The translations under genes and the position numbers were made by a program. Below, piece by piece: positions 1 through 9,646 of a stretch of DNA of 64,000 nt (position 1 is the stretch's first letter; every line of letters starts with the position of its first letter). This DNA is from BOG-908 sp964250925 (GTDB taxonomy: Bacteria > Pseudomonadota > Alphaproteobacteria > Acetobacterales > Acetobacteraceae): assembly GCA_964250925.1 (NCBI GenBank), contig CAXUHU010000005.1, forward strand, positions 1 through 64,000, written 5' to 3'. A model generated the notes under the pieces. It did not search any database. It saw nothing but the letters and a program-made list of their open reading frames with translations, and was not told where the DNA came from.

Positions 1-51
1 TTCACATGCTTTTCGGAGAACACGCCCAATCTGATCCTCCTCGTCGCCCGG

Positions 52-1539
52 TCACACCACCTCCGTGGCCACCTCCAACCCCAGCGCCTGGCCCAGCCGG
101 TCCAGCCGCCGCGTCACGCTCTCCCCCGCGAACACGCCGCCGTGCTGCGTCAGCCGCAGAGTCAGCCGGCCCGCTTCGCGCCGCAGCGACGTGCCTGCCA
201 GCAGCTCCGGCGTGCCGCCGGAGAGCGTGTAGGCCAGGCGCAAGGCCACGCCCAGGATCTCGGCGCGGCGCAGCGTGCTCATCTCCAGCAGCATGCGCGC
301 GCCGTTCAGGTAGGCGGTCTCCGGCTCCGCCTCGTAGCGCAGGGCCAGCGTGATCGCCAGGAAGGCGCGGGCGTGGTGGTCCAGCGCTACGCCGGGCAAG
401 CGCAGCACGCGGAAGAACGCCTGTTCGGAACGGTACTCCGGGTGGTCCTGGCTGCCGATGTCGCTCAGCCAGCAGGCCGCCTCGCGCAGCTTCGCGGCCT
501 CTGCCGCCTCGGCGTCGAACAACGCCGCCGTCCAGAGCGCCAGCGCCGGCGGCAGGCCGGCGCTGCGGCCGTAGCGCAGGGCCAGGTCGCGCGAGGCGGC
601 GAGCACAGGCTCCTCGTCCCGTGCCTCGGGCAGGGCCACCGTCTGCATGAACCAGCCCTCGCGCAGGCCGTTCGCGGAGAACACCACGCGGCGCGCCCCG
701 GTGGCGTGCAGCAGGCGCCGCAGCACCACGGCGGCGAACGGCATGTCGTCCACCCGACGTCGCGACACGCCGGGCAGGCGCTCCAGAGCACGCCGGTTGG
801 CCGAGCCGATCACGCCGGCCAGGTCGCGCGCCTCCTCGCGCCTGATCGTGTAGTGGTGCACGATGTTCAGCGGGTAGCCGGTCTGCTCCATGTGGATGCG
901 CGCCAGCGCCCGCCAGGCGCCGCCGACCAGGTAGAGGTCGCGCCCCTCGCCCTCGGCCAGCCACCCCACGCCGGCCAGCGCCTCCTCGGCGATGGCGCGC
1001 GCGCGCACCACGTCGCCGCCGGCGCGGTCCGACAGGCGGATTACGCCCAGCTTCAGCGTCTGCGCGCGCTGCAGGGCGCCGCCGGCCAACTGTACCACCT
1101 CCAGCGAGCCGCCGCCGATGTCGGCCAGGATGCCGTGCGCCGCGGGGATGCCGCAGAGCAGGCCGGCGGCCGAGAACCCGGCCTCCTGCTCGCCGGACAG
1201 CACGCGGATCGGCACGTGGGGCATGGTCGCCTGCAGGGCCGCCACGAAATCGGGGCCGTTGCTGGCGTCCCGCACCGCGGCCGTGGCCAGCACCTCGAAC
1301 GGGGCAGCGCCCATGGCGCGCGCGATGGCCGCGTAGCGCGCCATAACCTGGATGGCTTGCGCCACCCCGTCCTCATTCAGGCGCCCCGTCTGCTGCAGGC
1401 CGCGGCCCAGGCGCAGCACGGCCTTTTCGTTGAAGATGGCAGCAGGGTTGCGGCCCTGGCCCTCGAATACGACCAGACGGACCGAGTTGGACCCGAGGTC
1501 GACGACAGCGGAGCGGGGGACATCTGAAGGTGTAAGCAT
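52..1539 (-). CDS. ppx: Ppx/GppA family exopolyphosphatase
   Basis: This is a cytosolic phosphatase of the exopolyphosphatase/guanosine pentaphosphate phosphohydrolase family. It removes phosphate from polyphosphate or pppGpp and so links to phosphate storage and the stringent response. The N-terminus carries the ASKHA-fold phosphate loop DLGSNSVRL. A second phosphate-binding region, DIGGGSLEV, follows near residue 140, and a His/Asp-rich C-terminal domain completes a length of about 495 aa, normal for the family. The ATG at 1539 is chosen; an in-frame TTG at 1563 would add eight residues, and neither has a clear ribosome binding site. The gene reads away from argF. Ppx and GppA cannot be told apart from sequence alone. 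Confidence 0.9.
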   Translation of the reverse strand: MLTPSDVPRSAVVDLGSNSVRLVVFEGQGRNPAAIFNEKAVLRLGRGLQQTGRLNEDGVAQAIQVMARYAAIARAMGAAPFEVLATAAVRDASNGPDFVAALQATMPHVPIRVLSGEQEAGFSAAGLLCGIPAAHGILADIGGGSLEVVQLAGGALQRAQTLKLGVIRLSDRAGGDVVRARAIAEEALAGVGWLAEGEGRDLYLVGGAWRALARIHMEQTGYPLNIVHHYTIRREEARDLAGVIGSANRRALERLPGVSRRRVDDMPFAAVVLRRLLHATGARRVVFSANGLREGWFMQTVALPEARDEEPVLAASRDLALRYGRSAGLPPALALWTAALFDAEAAEAAKLREAACWLSDIGSQDHPEYRSEQAFFRVLRLPGVALDHHARAFLAITLALRYEAEPETAYLNGARMLLEMSTLRRAEILGVALRLAYTLSGGTPELLAGTSLRREAGRLTLRLTQHGGVFAGESVTRRLDRLGQALGLEVATEVV

Positions 1540-1658
1540 CGAGAAGCCGTAACTGTGTAACAATCCCCAAGGTTGCCACCCAGGCCGATCTGCTTCTTGC
1601 CGCTCAGGCCGTGCGACATGCCGCCGCGAGCCGGTCGAAGGTCAAGTGCCGCGTATCA

Positions 1659-2620
<962 letters not shown>

Positions 2621-2624
<4 letters not shown>

Positions 2625-3820
2625 GGTGCCACCTCCAGCATGGCATCTGCCGGCTGCAGGTGGCCGGCCGCGCGGCGCAGACGGGCCAAGCCCTCTTCGA
2701 TGTCGCCAGTCCCGATGATCAGCGGCGGCACCAGCCGCAGTACGTTCTCGCCTGCGGCCACCGTCAGCAAGCCTTCCGCCACGCAGGCGGCCTGAACGTC
2801 GGTGTTCGGCGCCGCGCAGTGCACGCCCAGCATCAGCCCGGTGCCGCGCACGCCCGAAAACAGCGCCGGCCAGTCGCGCACCAGCGCGCGCAGCCCTGCC
2901 TGCAATTGCCGCCCGCGTTCGGCCACCCTGTCCAGAAAGCCTGGCGCCAGCACCACGTCCAGCACCGCATTGGCCGCCGCCGCCGCCAGCGGGTTGCCGC
3001 CGAACGTGGTGCCGTGGCTGCCCGGCGTCAGGTGCCGTGCCACGTCCTCGCGCGCCAGGATGGCGCCCATCGGGAAGCCGCCGGCGATCCCCTTGGCGGC
3101 CGAGAGCACGTCGGGCTCGATGCCGCTTTGCTGATAGGCGAACAGCGTGCCGGTGCGGCCCATGCCGCATTGCACCTCGTCGAGCGCCAGCAGCAGGCCC
3201 CATTCGTCGCAGGCCGCCCGCAGACCGCGCAGGAAATCGGCGTCCGCCACCCGCACCCCGCCCTCGCCCTGTATGGGCTCCACCAGGATGCCGGCGGTCT
3301 GCGGCGTGATGGCGTCACGCAGCCTGTTCAGGTTGCCGAACGGCACGTGGTCGAACCCGTCCACCGGCGGCCCGAAGCCGTCCAAATACTTTGCGTTGCC
3401 GGTGGCCGAGAGCATAGCCAGCGTTCGGCCATGGAACGCGCCGGAAAAGCAGATCATCCGCGTGCGCTCCGGCTGGCCCCGCGCCGCCATGGCACGGCGC
3501 ACCATCTTGACCATGCCCTCGTTGGCCTCCGCACCCGAGTTGCAGAAGAACACGCTGTCGGCAAAGGTCGCATCCACGAAGCGCTGCGCCAGAAGCTCTG
3601 CACCGGGCACGCGATACAGGTTGCTCACATGCATCACGCGCGCTGCCTGCTCGGCAATGGCGGCCACTAGATGCGGATGCGCGTGGCCCAGCGAACTGGT
3701 CGCGATCCCGGCGCCGAAATCAAGGAAGCGCCGCCCATCGCCGGTCACAAGCCAGGCGCCCTCGCCGTGGTCGAAGGCCAGGTCGGCGCGCGCGTAGGTC
3801 GGCATCAGGGCGGGTATCAT
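2621..3820 (-). CDS. argD: Acetylornithine aminotransferase
   Basis: A class III PLP-dependent aminotransferase that converts N-acetylglutamate semialdehyde to N-acetylornithine in arginine synthesis. The 399 aa match the family length. The PLP-binding lysine is K243 in the context SAAKGIAGG. The upstream phosphate-binding segment NSGAEANEG lies at about 94-102, and the cofactor aspartate at about 214 in LALDEVQCG. It is the first gene of an argD-argF operon with a 4-bp overlap. Related succinylornithine transaminases have the same fold, but pairing with argF supports the arginine role. Confidence 0.95.
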
Positions 3821-3845
3821 GACGGCCAGGCTTCTCCGTTAACGC

Positions 3846-3892
3846 ATGATCGCATCAGGCTGACCTTCAATCGCGATAAACATGCTGGCCAA
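3846..3892 (+). repeat. Dispersed 47-bp intergenic repeat, copy A
   Basis: The core CGCATCAGG followed by TGACCTTCAA and CGCGAT recurs at 38193-38240 in the same orientation, and as the reverse complement at 4321-4356. Copies A and C align over nearly the whole 47 bp. The copy lies in the argD upstream region. Confidence 0.7.
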
Positions 3893-4061
3893 AACAAAGC
3901 GCAGAGCAGGTAGCTTCGACTGCCAGAAGCTATCGTTCACGAGCGTCGCGTGCCACCGGTCCCGATACGATTGCTTGCGGCAACGCAGCAAAGGAAGGAT
4001 GTTCCGGTTTGACCGATCTCAAGTCAAATCGCGGTGCGTCCGCTTCAACATCGGACTTGCC

Positions 4062-4316
4062 ATGCCAGACGAGCAGGAGCCACCGCCAGATCTCCAGGCC
4101 AGCCCTGACCCCGACCAGCCGGATGCGGCTGTTCTGTTGGCGCTGCAACGCCGGCGGACGCGCCGCCTCATACTGACGAGGTTGCTGCTGCTCGGCGTCA
4201 GCTCGGCCGGCGTGTTAGGGGCCGTGGCGCTGTGGGCGGCAGGACGCGGCGGGCTTGGGTTGCGCGTGGTCGCCGGCGACCTGTTGACGGTCATGTTCGT
4301 GCTGCTTCTGTCCTGA
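4062..4316 (+). CDS. Small hypothetical membrane protein (84 aa)
   Basis: An 84-residue product starting at the ATG at 4062. It has an acidic, proline-rich N-terminus (about 25 residues), a basic QRRRTRR segment, and then two hydrophobic stretches (about 40-57 and 67-84) that could form one or two membrane helices. The open frame extends upstream to 3882, but that part is composed like intergenic DNA, so the shorter start is preferred. It sits between argD and the convergent hldE. Inverted copies of a dispersed repeat lie on either side (3846-3892 and 4321-4356). No family was recognised. Confidence 0.5.
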   Translation: MPDEQEPPPDLQASPDPDQPDAAVLLALQRRRTRRLILTRLLLLGVSSAGVLGAVALWAAGRGGLGLRVVAGDLLTVMFVLLLS

Positions 4317-4320
4317 GACG

Positions 4321-4356
4321 GCATCTCGCGGTTGGGGGTCAACCTGATGCGATCAT
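4321..4356 (-). repeat. Dispersed intergenic repeat, copy B (inverted)
   Basis: Read on the minus strand this matches copy A through ATGATCGCATCAGG, TTGACC and CAACCGCGA. It is inverted relative to copy A about 430 bp away and contains the hldE stop codon (4353-4355). Confidence 0.65.
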
Positions 4357-5852
4357 CGTCCCGAGCCAGCGGTTGCCGCTTCGGGCCGTGCAGCCCGGTC
4401 GCCGCCTGCGCGGGCGATGATGCCGGTCGTCGATTGGCCGGCAACCAGCTCGGCCAGCACGACACGGCCGCCCGCGGCCAGCACCACTTCGGCGCCGACC
4501 ACCTGATCGACGCTGTAGTCGGCGCCTTTTATCAACACGTCCGGCACCAGGGCGCGTATCGCCTCCAGCGGCGTATCCTCGGCGAAGCCCACCACGCAAT
4601 CGACGTAGCGTATCGCAGCCATCACCTGCGCCCGCTGCGCCAGCGCGTTTACCGGGCGCGCGGGGCCTTTCAGCCGGCGCACGCTGTCATCGGTATTCAA
4701 GGCCACCACCAGCCGGTCGCACGCCTGGCGGGCGGCGGCCAGCAGCGAAACATGGCCGGGGTGCAGGATGTCGAAACAGCCGTTGGTGAACCCGACGCGC
4801 AATCCCTGCTCGCGCCAGCGCGCGACCAGCGAGTGCGTCGCCGCCAGGGTTTGCAGCCCGGCGATGGCCGGCCCGCCCGATTGCTCGCTCTGCGCAGCCA
4901 GCTCGTGCATCACCTCGGTGATGTCGGCCGTGGCGGTGCCGAGTTTGCTGACCACAACGCCGGCCGCCGCGTTGGCGATGTGCATCGATTGGGCCAGCGT
5001 GCGGCCGCTTGCGTATGCCAAGGCGAGCGTGGCGATCACCGTGTCGCCGGCGCCCGACACGTCGAACACCTCGCGCGCACGAGCCGGGACCGAGGTGACC
5101 TCACCGGTGTGCTCCACCAGCGTCATGCCGCGTTCGGAGCGGGTGACCAGGATGGCCTGCGCATCGGCCTGCACAAGCAGGGCGCGTGCTCTCTCGGCGA
5201 TGCCGGCTTCGGTCGACATCTGGGGCGCTGCGGCCGATAGGCGGGTTGCGGCGGCGAACTCCTTCAGGTTCGGGGTGATGCAAGTGGCGCCGGCATAATG
5301 GCTGAAATCGTCGGTCTTCGGATCGACGAATACCGGCACGCCGCCGCGCCGCGCCGCCGCTACGGCGCTGGCCAAGAAGCTGAGGCTCAGCGCCGATTTG
5401 CCGTAATCCGAGAGAACCACCGCATGGCAGCCCGGCAGGTGGGCCTCGTAGGCGGCGAGAAGTCCGGCTTCTTCGGCGGGGAACAGGGCGGCGGTGTTCT
5501 CGTCGTCGGTGCGGACCACCTGCTGGCGGCCGGCGATGAAGCGCGTCTTGCAGATGGTGGGCCGGTGCGGGCTGGTCACCAGGGCTGGTTCGATGCGCGG
5601 GCGGGCGCCCAGCAAGCCGGCCAGGCGCGTGCCCGCCTCGTCCTGGCCGACTAGGCCGACCAGAACGGCGTTGCCGCCGAGCGAGGCGATGTTGGCGGCC
5701 ACGTTGCCGGCCCCGCCCGGCATCTCCCGCGTCTCACGCAGGCGCAGCACCGGCACCGGCGCTTCGGGCGAGATGCGGTCGATATCGCCGTGCACGAAAC
5801 GGTCGAGCATCACGTCGCCCACGCAGAGCACGCGGAGGTTCGAAAAATCCAT
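4353..5852 (-). CDS. hldE: Bifunctional heptose-7-phosphate kinase/heptose-1-phosphate adenylyltransferase
   Basis: HldE makes ADP-heptose for the LPS inner core. Residues 1 to about 320 are a PfkB-type sugar kinase with the GG motif at PGGAGN (45-50) and the catalytic DVSGAGD at 264-270. Residues from about 345 to the C-terminus are a nucleotidyltransferase domain with NGCFDILHPGH (357-367). At 499 aa with both domains intact, it is the fused form. The stop codon lies inside a dispersed repeat. No other core-LPS gene is adjacent. Its presence shows that the organism makes heptose-containing LPS or another ADP-heptose glycan. Confidence 0.96.
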   Translation of the reverse strand: MDFSNLRVLCVGDVMLDRFVHGDIDRISPEAPVPVLRLRETREMPGGAGNVAANIASLGGNAVLVGLVGQDEAGTRLAGLLGARPRIEPALVTSPHRPTICKTRFIAGRQQVVRTDDENTAALFPAEEAGLLAAYEAHLPGCHAVVLSDYGKSALSLSFLASAVAAARRGGVPVFVDPKTDDFSHYAGATCITPNLKEFAAATRLSAAAPQMSTEAGIAERARALLVQADAQAILVTRSERGMTLVEHTGEVTSVPARAREVFDVSGAGDTVIATLALAYASGRTLAQSMHIANAAAGVVVSKLGTATADITEVMHELAAQSEQSGGPAIAGLQTLAATHSLVARWREQGLRVGFTNGCFDILHPGHVSLLAAARQACDRLVVALNTDDSVRRLKGPARPVNALAQRAQVMAAIRYVDCVVGFAEDTPLEAIRALVPDVLIKGADYSVDQVVGAEVVLAAGGRVVLAELVAGQSTTGIIARAGGDRAARPEAATAGSGR

Positions 5853-5979
5853 GCGCCTGTTTAGACCGGGTGTGCGATTTCAGCCACCGGGACAGGCCAC
5901 AGCCGTCCGGCACTGATCGTCTGATTGTTGATTTCCGGCCGGCAAACCTTCAGAACCGGAATGAGTGACGAGGGGCTGC

Positions 5980-7500
5980 ATGACCAAACGGGTAGTCTTT
6001 GCCGGCGGCATCCAGACCAAGGCGCTGGCCCGTGCCTATCGGCTGGACGTGGCAGGCGACCGCGACGAGGACGTCTTCTTCATCGGCGCCGAGGCCGTCG
6101 CGCGCGAGGCGGCGCACCGGGTCATCGCGGCCGCCGACATGGTCGTGACCGACGTGACCGAGACTGGCGAGACGGTGCCCGAGCGCCTCGTTCCAGCCGG
6201 GGCCGAGCGGATCGCCGTGCCGGTCGTCTCCGGCGCGTTCCTCTGGCCCTATGCCGGCCGCGCGCATCCGCGTAACCGCAGCACCGATGCTCTGCCTGGC
6301 GGCCCCTACCCGGCCGATTTCGGCGACGGTTTCCTCGACTCCATGCTGGCTGGCGGCATTGCCGAAGACGAGGCGCTACGGCGCTACCTGGCCTTCGACG
6401 TGGCGGGCACCGTCGATCTGGACGCGTTGCTGGACGATACGCTGTCGCGGCAGGCACAACGCGATTCGCGAACCGGCTTCGACCTGGCCCGGTTCATCGG
6501 CGCGAATTTCCGCGCGCTGAACCTGTTTGCCACCCGCGACCGGCTGCGCCTGCCGCTGTTCCAGCACCTGGCCGCCGCCGTTTTCGACAGGATGGGCGTT
6601 GGCGCAGCGCGCGGGCAGGCTTTGCTGGAGGCGCCTTTCGCCCCCGGCGCCATGCCAATCCACCCGGCCGTGCTGCGCCATTTCAGCATGGACGCGCCGC
6701 AGCCCGACCATCGCTATCCGGTGCTTGACGAGGGTCTCTTCACCTTCGAGCAATACTGCCGTCGCTACATGCGTGCCGAATGGAACGAAGCGCTGCACGT
6801 GGCAATTGCCTTGGCGGACAGCAATCCGGCTGCGGCGATCCCGGCGCTTCGCGCGGCGCTCGACGTCTCGCCGGGCTCACGCGCCGGCCACCAGGCGCTG
6901 GAGGAGGCCGAACGCGCCGTTGCTGAAAGTGTCAAGGGGCCCGCGCCTGCGATCGCGGCCCCGTCGCCTGCGCCTGAACCAGCCCCCAGCAGCAGCCTGT
7001 ATGCGGCGGCCGACGCGCCGCTGCCGGCGGAGCCGAACCCAGCGCTCGCGCCACAGCCGCCGCGCAGCGCGGCCGTTCCGCCCCAGCCCGACAATGCCGG
7101 TGTCGCCGTATTTGCAAGCGGCAGCATCGCCAGCCTGCATTACGGCTCCAGCCTGCCCGTTTCGGCCGAAGCAAGCACCCTAGCGGCGCCGGTGCCAGAG
7201 CCCGAGCAGCAAAGCTACGTCGAACTGCCTTCCACCTATAACGGGCTGGCCGAGGCGGCAGCGCCATCTCCGGTAGCCGAGCCGCCAAACCGCTACGTTC
7301 CCCTGGCGCCGTCCACCGAGCTGATCGAGGTGCTGCCGCGCATGCTGCCCAGCAGCCGTGGCTTGGCCGCCTCGGCCGACAGTCCTTTTGCAGCGATGCC
7401 GGAAACCATGCCGCCCCCGCCGTTGCGCCCCGTGTTGCCGCCGGAGCTGCAGCCTGAGCCCAAACGCGGTCTGATGGCCAAGTTGTTCGGCGGGCGCTAG
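5980..7500 (+). CDS. WcbI-like protein with proline/alanine-rich C-terminal region
   Basis: The protein is about 506 aa. Residues 1 to about 290 resemble WcbI-type polysaccharide-modifying proteins, with a Rossmann-like start VVFAGGIQT, the segment SGAFLWPYAGRAHPRN and a helical second half. The expected CoA-binding NCQ signature reads GIQT here, so activity is uncertain. Residues from about 330 onward form a long Pro/Ala-rich, probably disordered, segment that ends in a basic amphipathic tail (KRGLMAKLFGG). The ATG at 5980 is chosen because AGGGG lies about 7 nt upstream; a GTG at 5965 is the alternative. It is transcribed divergently from hldE. The WcbI assignment is tentative. Confidence 0.6.
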   Translation: MTKRVVFAGGIQTKALARAYRLDVAGDRDEDVFFIGAEAVAREAAHRVIAAADMVVTDVTETGETVPERLVPAGAERIAVPVVSGAFLWPYAGRAHPRNRSTDALPGGPYPADFGDGFLDSMLAGGIAEDEALRRYLAFDVAGTVDLDALLDDTLSRQAQRDSRTGFDLARFIGANFRALNLFATRDRLRLPLFQHLAAAVFDRMGVGAARGQALLEAPFAPGAMPIHPAVLRHFSMDAPQPDHRYPVLDEGLFTFEQYCRRYMRAEWNEALHVAIALADSNPAAAIPALRAALDVSPGSRAGHQALEEAERAVAESVKGPAPAIAAPSPAPEPAPSSSLYAAADAPLPAEPNPALAPQPPRSAAVPPQPDNAGVAVFASGSIASLHYGSSLPVSAEASTLAAPVPEPEQQSYVELPSTYNGLAEAAAPSPVAEPPNRYVPLAPSTELIEVLPRMLPSSRGLAASADSPFAAMPETMPPPPLRPVLPPELQPEPKRGLMAKLFGGR

Positions 7501-7533
7501 GCACTCCCGGCCGCTGATACCGCATTGTTGCCG

Positions 7534-8421
7534 CTATCGGCCACTGACGCCCGTGGCCGAACTCTGCCCTCGCAGATCCGGTCCCCAGGTGATCACCGGC
7601 GGGTTGTCCGCCGTCCTGATCGGGTCGAGCGAGCGGCTGATGAACTCCCGCCAGCGCTCTCCATTGAACACGTAGAACCGGTTCTCCCTTACCGCCTCCA
7701 GCGTGAGGCGCGCGATCTCCTCCGGCCGGACGCCCGATGCCTGGAAGCTTGCCGATCCCTCGACAAAGCGGTCGTCGGCGGATTCCCTGTCGCTCCAGGG
7801 CGTGTCGCTGGGTGGGCGGTTGCGCCAGGAAGTGTTGATGGCCGTATCCACCATGCCCGGGCACACCACGCTCACGCCGATCCTGGTGTCGAAGGCAGCC
7901 ATTTCGCTGTACAACGCCTGGCTCAAGGACAGCACGGCCGCCTTGCTGGAACAGTAGGGCGCATGATCACCGGTGCCGTTGAAGGAGGCGAGCGAGGCCG
8001 TGTTGACGACATGCGCCTCCTTGCCGTGCGCCATCAGCCGCGGCACGAACGCCTTGATGCCGTGGATCACGCCCCACAGGTTCACGTCGTACACCCAGCG
8101 CCAATCGTCCAGGCTCATCCTGAAGATCGGCCCGGTGATGGATACGCCGGCGTTGTTGCACAGCAGATCAACGTCGCCGAAACGTTCTGCGGCCGTCTGC
8201 GCCAGCGCCTCCACTTGCTCGTATTTGGCCACGTCGCACAGCACGCCGATGGCTTCGTGGTTTGCTTGCGTCAGCTCGTGCACAGCGCGGTCGAGTGCCG
8301 CCCGCTCCACATCCGCCAGGACCAGCTTCATGCCTGCTGAGCCGAACGTGCGGGCCATGCACAGGCCGATGCCGCTGGCGCCGCCGGTGATGACTGCCAC
8401 TTTTCCTGCGAGGTTCTGCAT
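7534..8421 (-). CDS. Short-chain dehydrogenase/reductase
   Basis: A classical SDR oxidoreductase of 295 aa. The nucleotide-binding motif is TGGASGIG (residues 12-19), followed by NNAG in the middle of the fold and the catalytic YCSSK. The C-terminal tail is about 40 residues longer than the minimal SDR and is typical of SDRs acting on hydrophobic substrates. Substrate and direction cannot be read from the sequence. It lies downstream of, and in the same orientation as, the second SDR, TesB and thiolase genes, but a repeat array and an assembly gap separate it from them. Confidence 0.88.
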   Translation of the reverse strand: MQNLAGKVAVITGGASGIGLCMARTFGSAGMKLVLADVERAALDRAVHELTQANHEAIGVLCDVAKYEQVEALAQTAAERFGDVDLLCNNAGVSITGPIFRMSLDDWRWVYDVNLWGVIHGIKAFVPRLMAHGKEAHVVNTASLASFNGTGDHAPYCSSKAAVLSLSQALYSEMAAFDTRIGVSVVCPGMVDTAINTSWRNRPPSDTPWSDRESADDRFVEGSASFQASGVRPEEIARLTLEAVRENRFYVFNGERWREFISRSLDPIRTADNPPVITWGPDLRGQSSATGVSGR

Positions 8422-8474
8422 CGGGACACCTATCTCGTAAGCGGATCAACAACGGCGCGGCACAAGGGAGTCGG

Positions 8475-8717
8475 TCGGCTAGAGCAATCTCACGCAGACC
8501 GGAACGGTCGTAGCGAGAAAATTGCTCGTTCAAGTCGGCTAGAGCAATCTCACGNNNNNNNNNNNNNNNNNNNNNNNNNNNNNNNNNNNNNNNNNNNNNN
8601 NNNNNNNNNNNNNNNNNNNNNNNNNNNNNNNNNNNNNNNNNNNNNNNNNNNNNNCGTTCAAGTCGGCTAGAGCAATCTCACGCAGACCGGAACGGTCGTG
8701 ATGGGATCGCTCGTTCA
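8475..8717. repeat. 60-bp palindromic tandem repeat array interrupted by gap
   Basis: The unit beginning TCGGCTAGAGCAATCTCACG occurs at 8475, again exactly 60 bp later at 8535, and after the gap at 8663. Within the unit, GACCG-GAA-CGGTC is a perfect hairpin. It is nested inside the outer pair GAGCAAT / ATTGCTC, as in REP/BIME-like elements. The third unit diverges in its right outer arm (GATCGCTC). Confidence 0.8.
8555..8654. other. Assembly gap (100 N)
   Basis: A run of exactly 100 N lies inside the tandem repeat array, so the gap was probably caused by repeat collapse. The true length and copy number are unknown. Apart from the repeat units, the 8422-8776 interval contains no recognisable gene. 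Confidence 0.98.
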
Positions 8718-8776
8718 AACAGAAGCGTAGGGCGCTCACCGCTTGCGGCGAGCTCAAGGCGCTCCAACCGAGTCGC

Positions 8777-9646
8777 CTATCCAGCCGCTTTCTCCAGCTC
8801 CCCTTGGCCCTGCGCCCACGAACTGCCGGGCACCACCTCACTGTCGCGTGCGCCGATCTCGGCCATCCGCGCGGCCACCTGCTCTGGCGCGTCTTCACCC
8901 GTGCCCACGAATATGCCGCGGGTCAGGGTGATATGTGCCTGCTCGTAGCTGCCTGCCCCCGCACACAGGATGGTCCGCGTCGGCGCGTCCTCCGCAACCA
9001 GCGCCAGCAGGCCCGGGCTGACGGACTCCGGCGTCATCTTCGCCAGCACCTCGGGCGGCAGCAATCCTTCCGTCATGCCGGTGGCGGCCGTGGGAGCCAG
9101 GCAGTTGATGCGAATGTTGTTCTTCTGACCCTCCAGCGACAGCACCTGCATCAGCCCCACCAGCGCCATCTTCGCGGCGCCGTAATTGGCCTGTCCGAAA
9201 TTGCCGTACAGGCCCGAGGACGAGGTCGTCATCACGATGCGTCCGTAATTCTGCGCACGCATGATGTCCCACACCGCTTTGGTGCAATGCGCCGCCCCCA
9301 TCAGGTGAACATCGACCACCAGGCGGAAGTCGGCCATGTCCATCTTGGCGAACGACTTGTCGCGCAGGATGCCGGCATTGTTGACCAGGATATCGACGCG
9401 TCCCCAGCGCGCGTGAGCTTCGGCCACCATGGCCTGCATCGCCGGCTGGTCGGTCACGGAAGCGCCGTTGGCCAGAGCGTCGCCGCCGGCGGCCGCAATC
9501 TGGCCGGCCACCGCCTGCGCCGCCCCGCCCAGATCGTTGACCACCACGCGCGCGCCGCGCCGTGCGAGCAGCAGCGCATGCGCGCGCCCCAGCCCGCCGC
9601 CTGCACCCGTAACGATCGCCACACGCCCTGTCAGATCAATTGTCAT
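8777..9646 (-). CDS. SDR family oxidoreductase, multifunctional-enzyme-type 3-hydroxyacyl-CoA dehydrogenase-like
   Basis: A 289-aa SDR with TGAGGGLG at residues 13-20, NNAG, and a catalytic YGAAK preceded by SSSGLYGNFGQAN. That segment is characteristic of the dehydrogenase domain of peroxisomal multifunctional enzyme type 2 and bacterial homologues acting on 3-hydroxyacyl-CoA or steroid-type substrates. Its start overlaps the tesB stop by 4 bp, and a thiolase lies upstream in the same operon. This supports a role in beta-oxidation of an acyl chain or side chain. The actual substrate is unknown. Confidence 0.88.
   Translation of the reverse strand: MTIDLTGRVAIVTGAGGGLGRAHALLLARRGARVVVNDLGGAAQAVAGQIAAAGGDALANGASVTDQPAMQAMVAEAHARWGRVDILVNNAGILRDKSFAKMDMADFRLVVDVHLMGAAHCTKAVWDIMRAQNYGRIVMTTSSSGLYGNFGQANYGAAKMALVGLMQVLSLEGQKNNIRINCLAPTAATGMTEGLLPPEVLAKMTPESVSPGLLALVAEDAPTRTILCAGAGSYEQAHITLTRGIFVGTGEDAPEQVAARMAEIGARDSEVVPGSSWAQGQGELEKAAG

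Noticed and set aside
142..1527. Long open frame on the plus strand antisense to ppx (about 460 codons)
   Set aside because: Its composition is a GC-rich mirror of the real gene. It has no recognisable domain or ribosome binding site, and the opposite strand encodes a complete Ppx/GppA.
8475..8717. CRISPR array
   Set aside because: Units are tandem and adjacent, with no unique spacers of regular length, and no cas genes are nearby.
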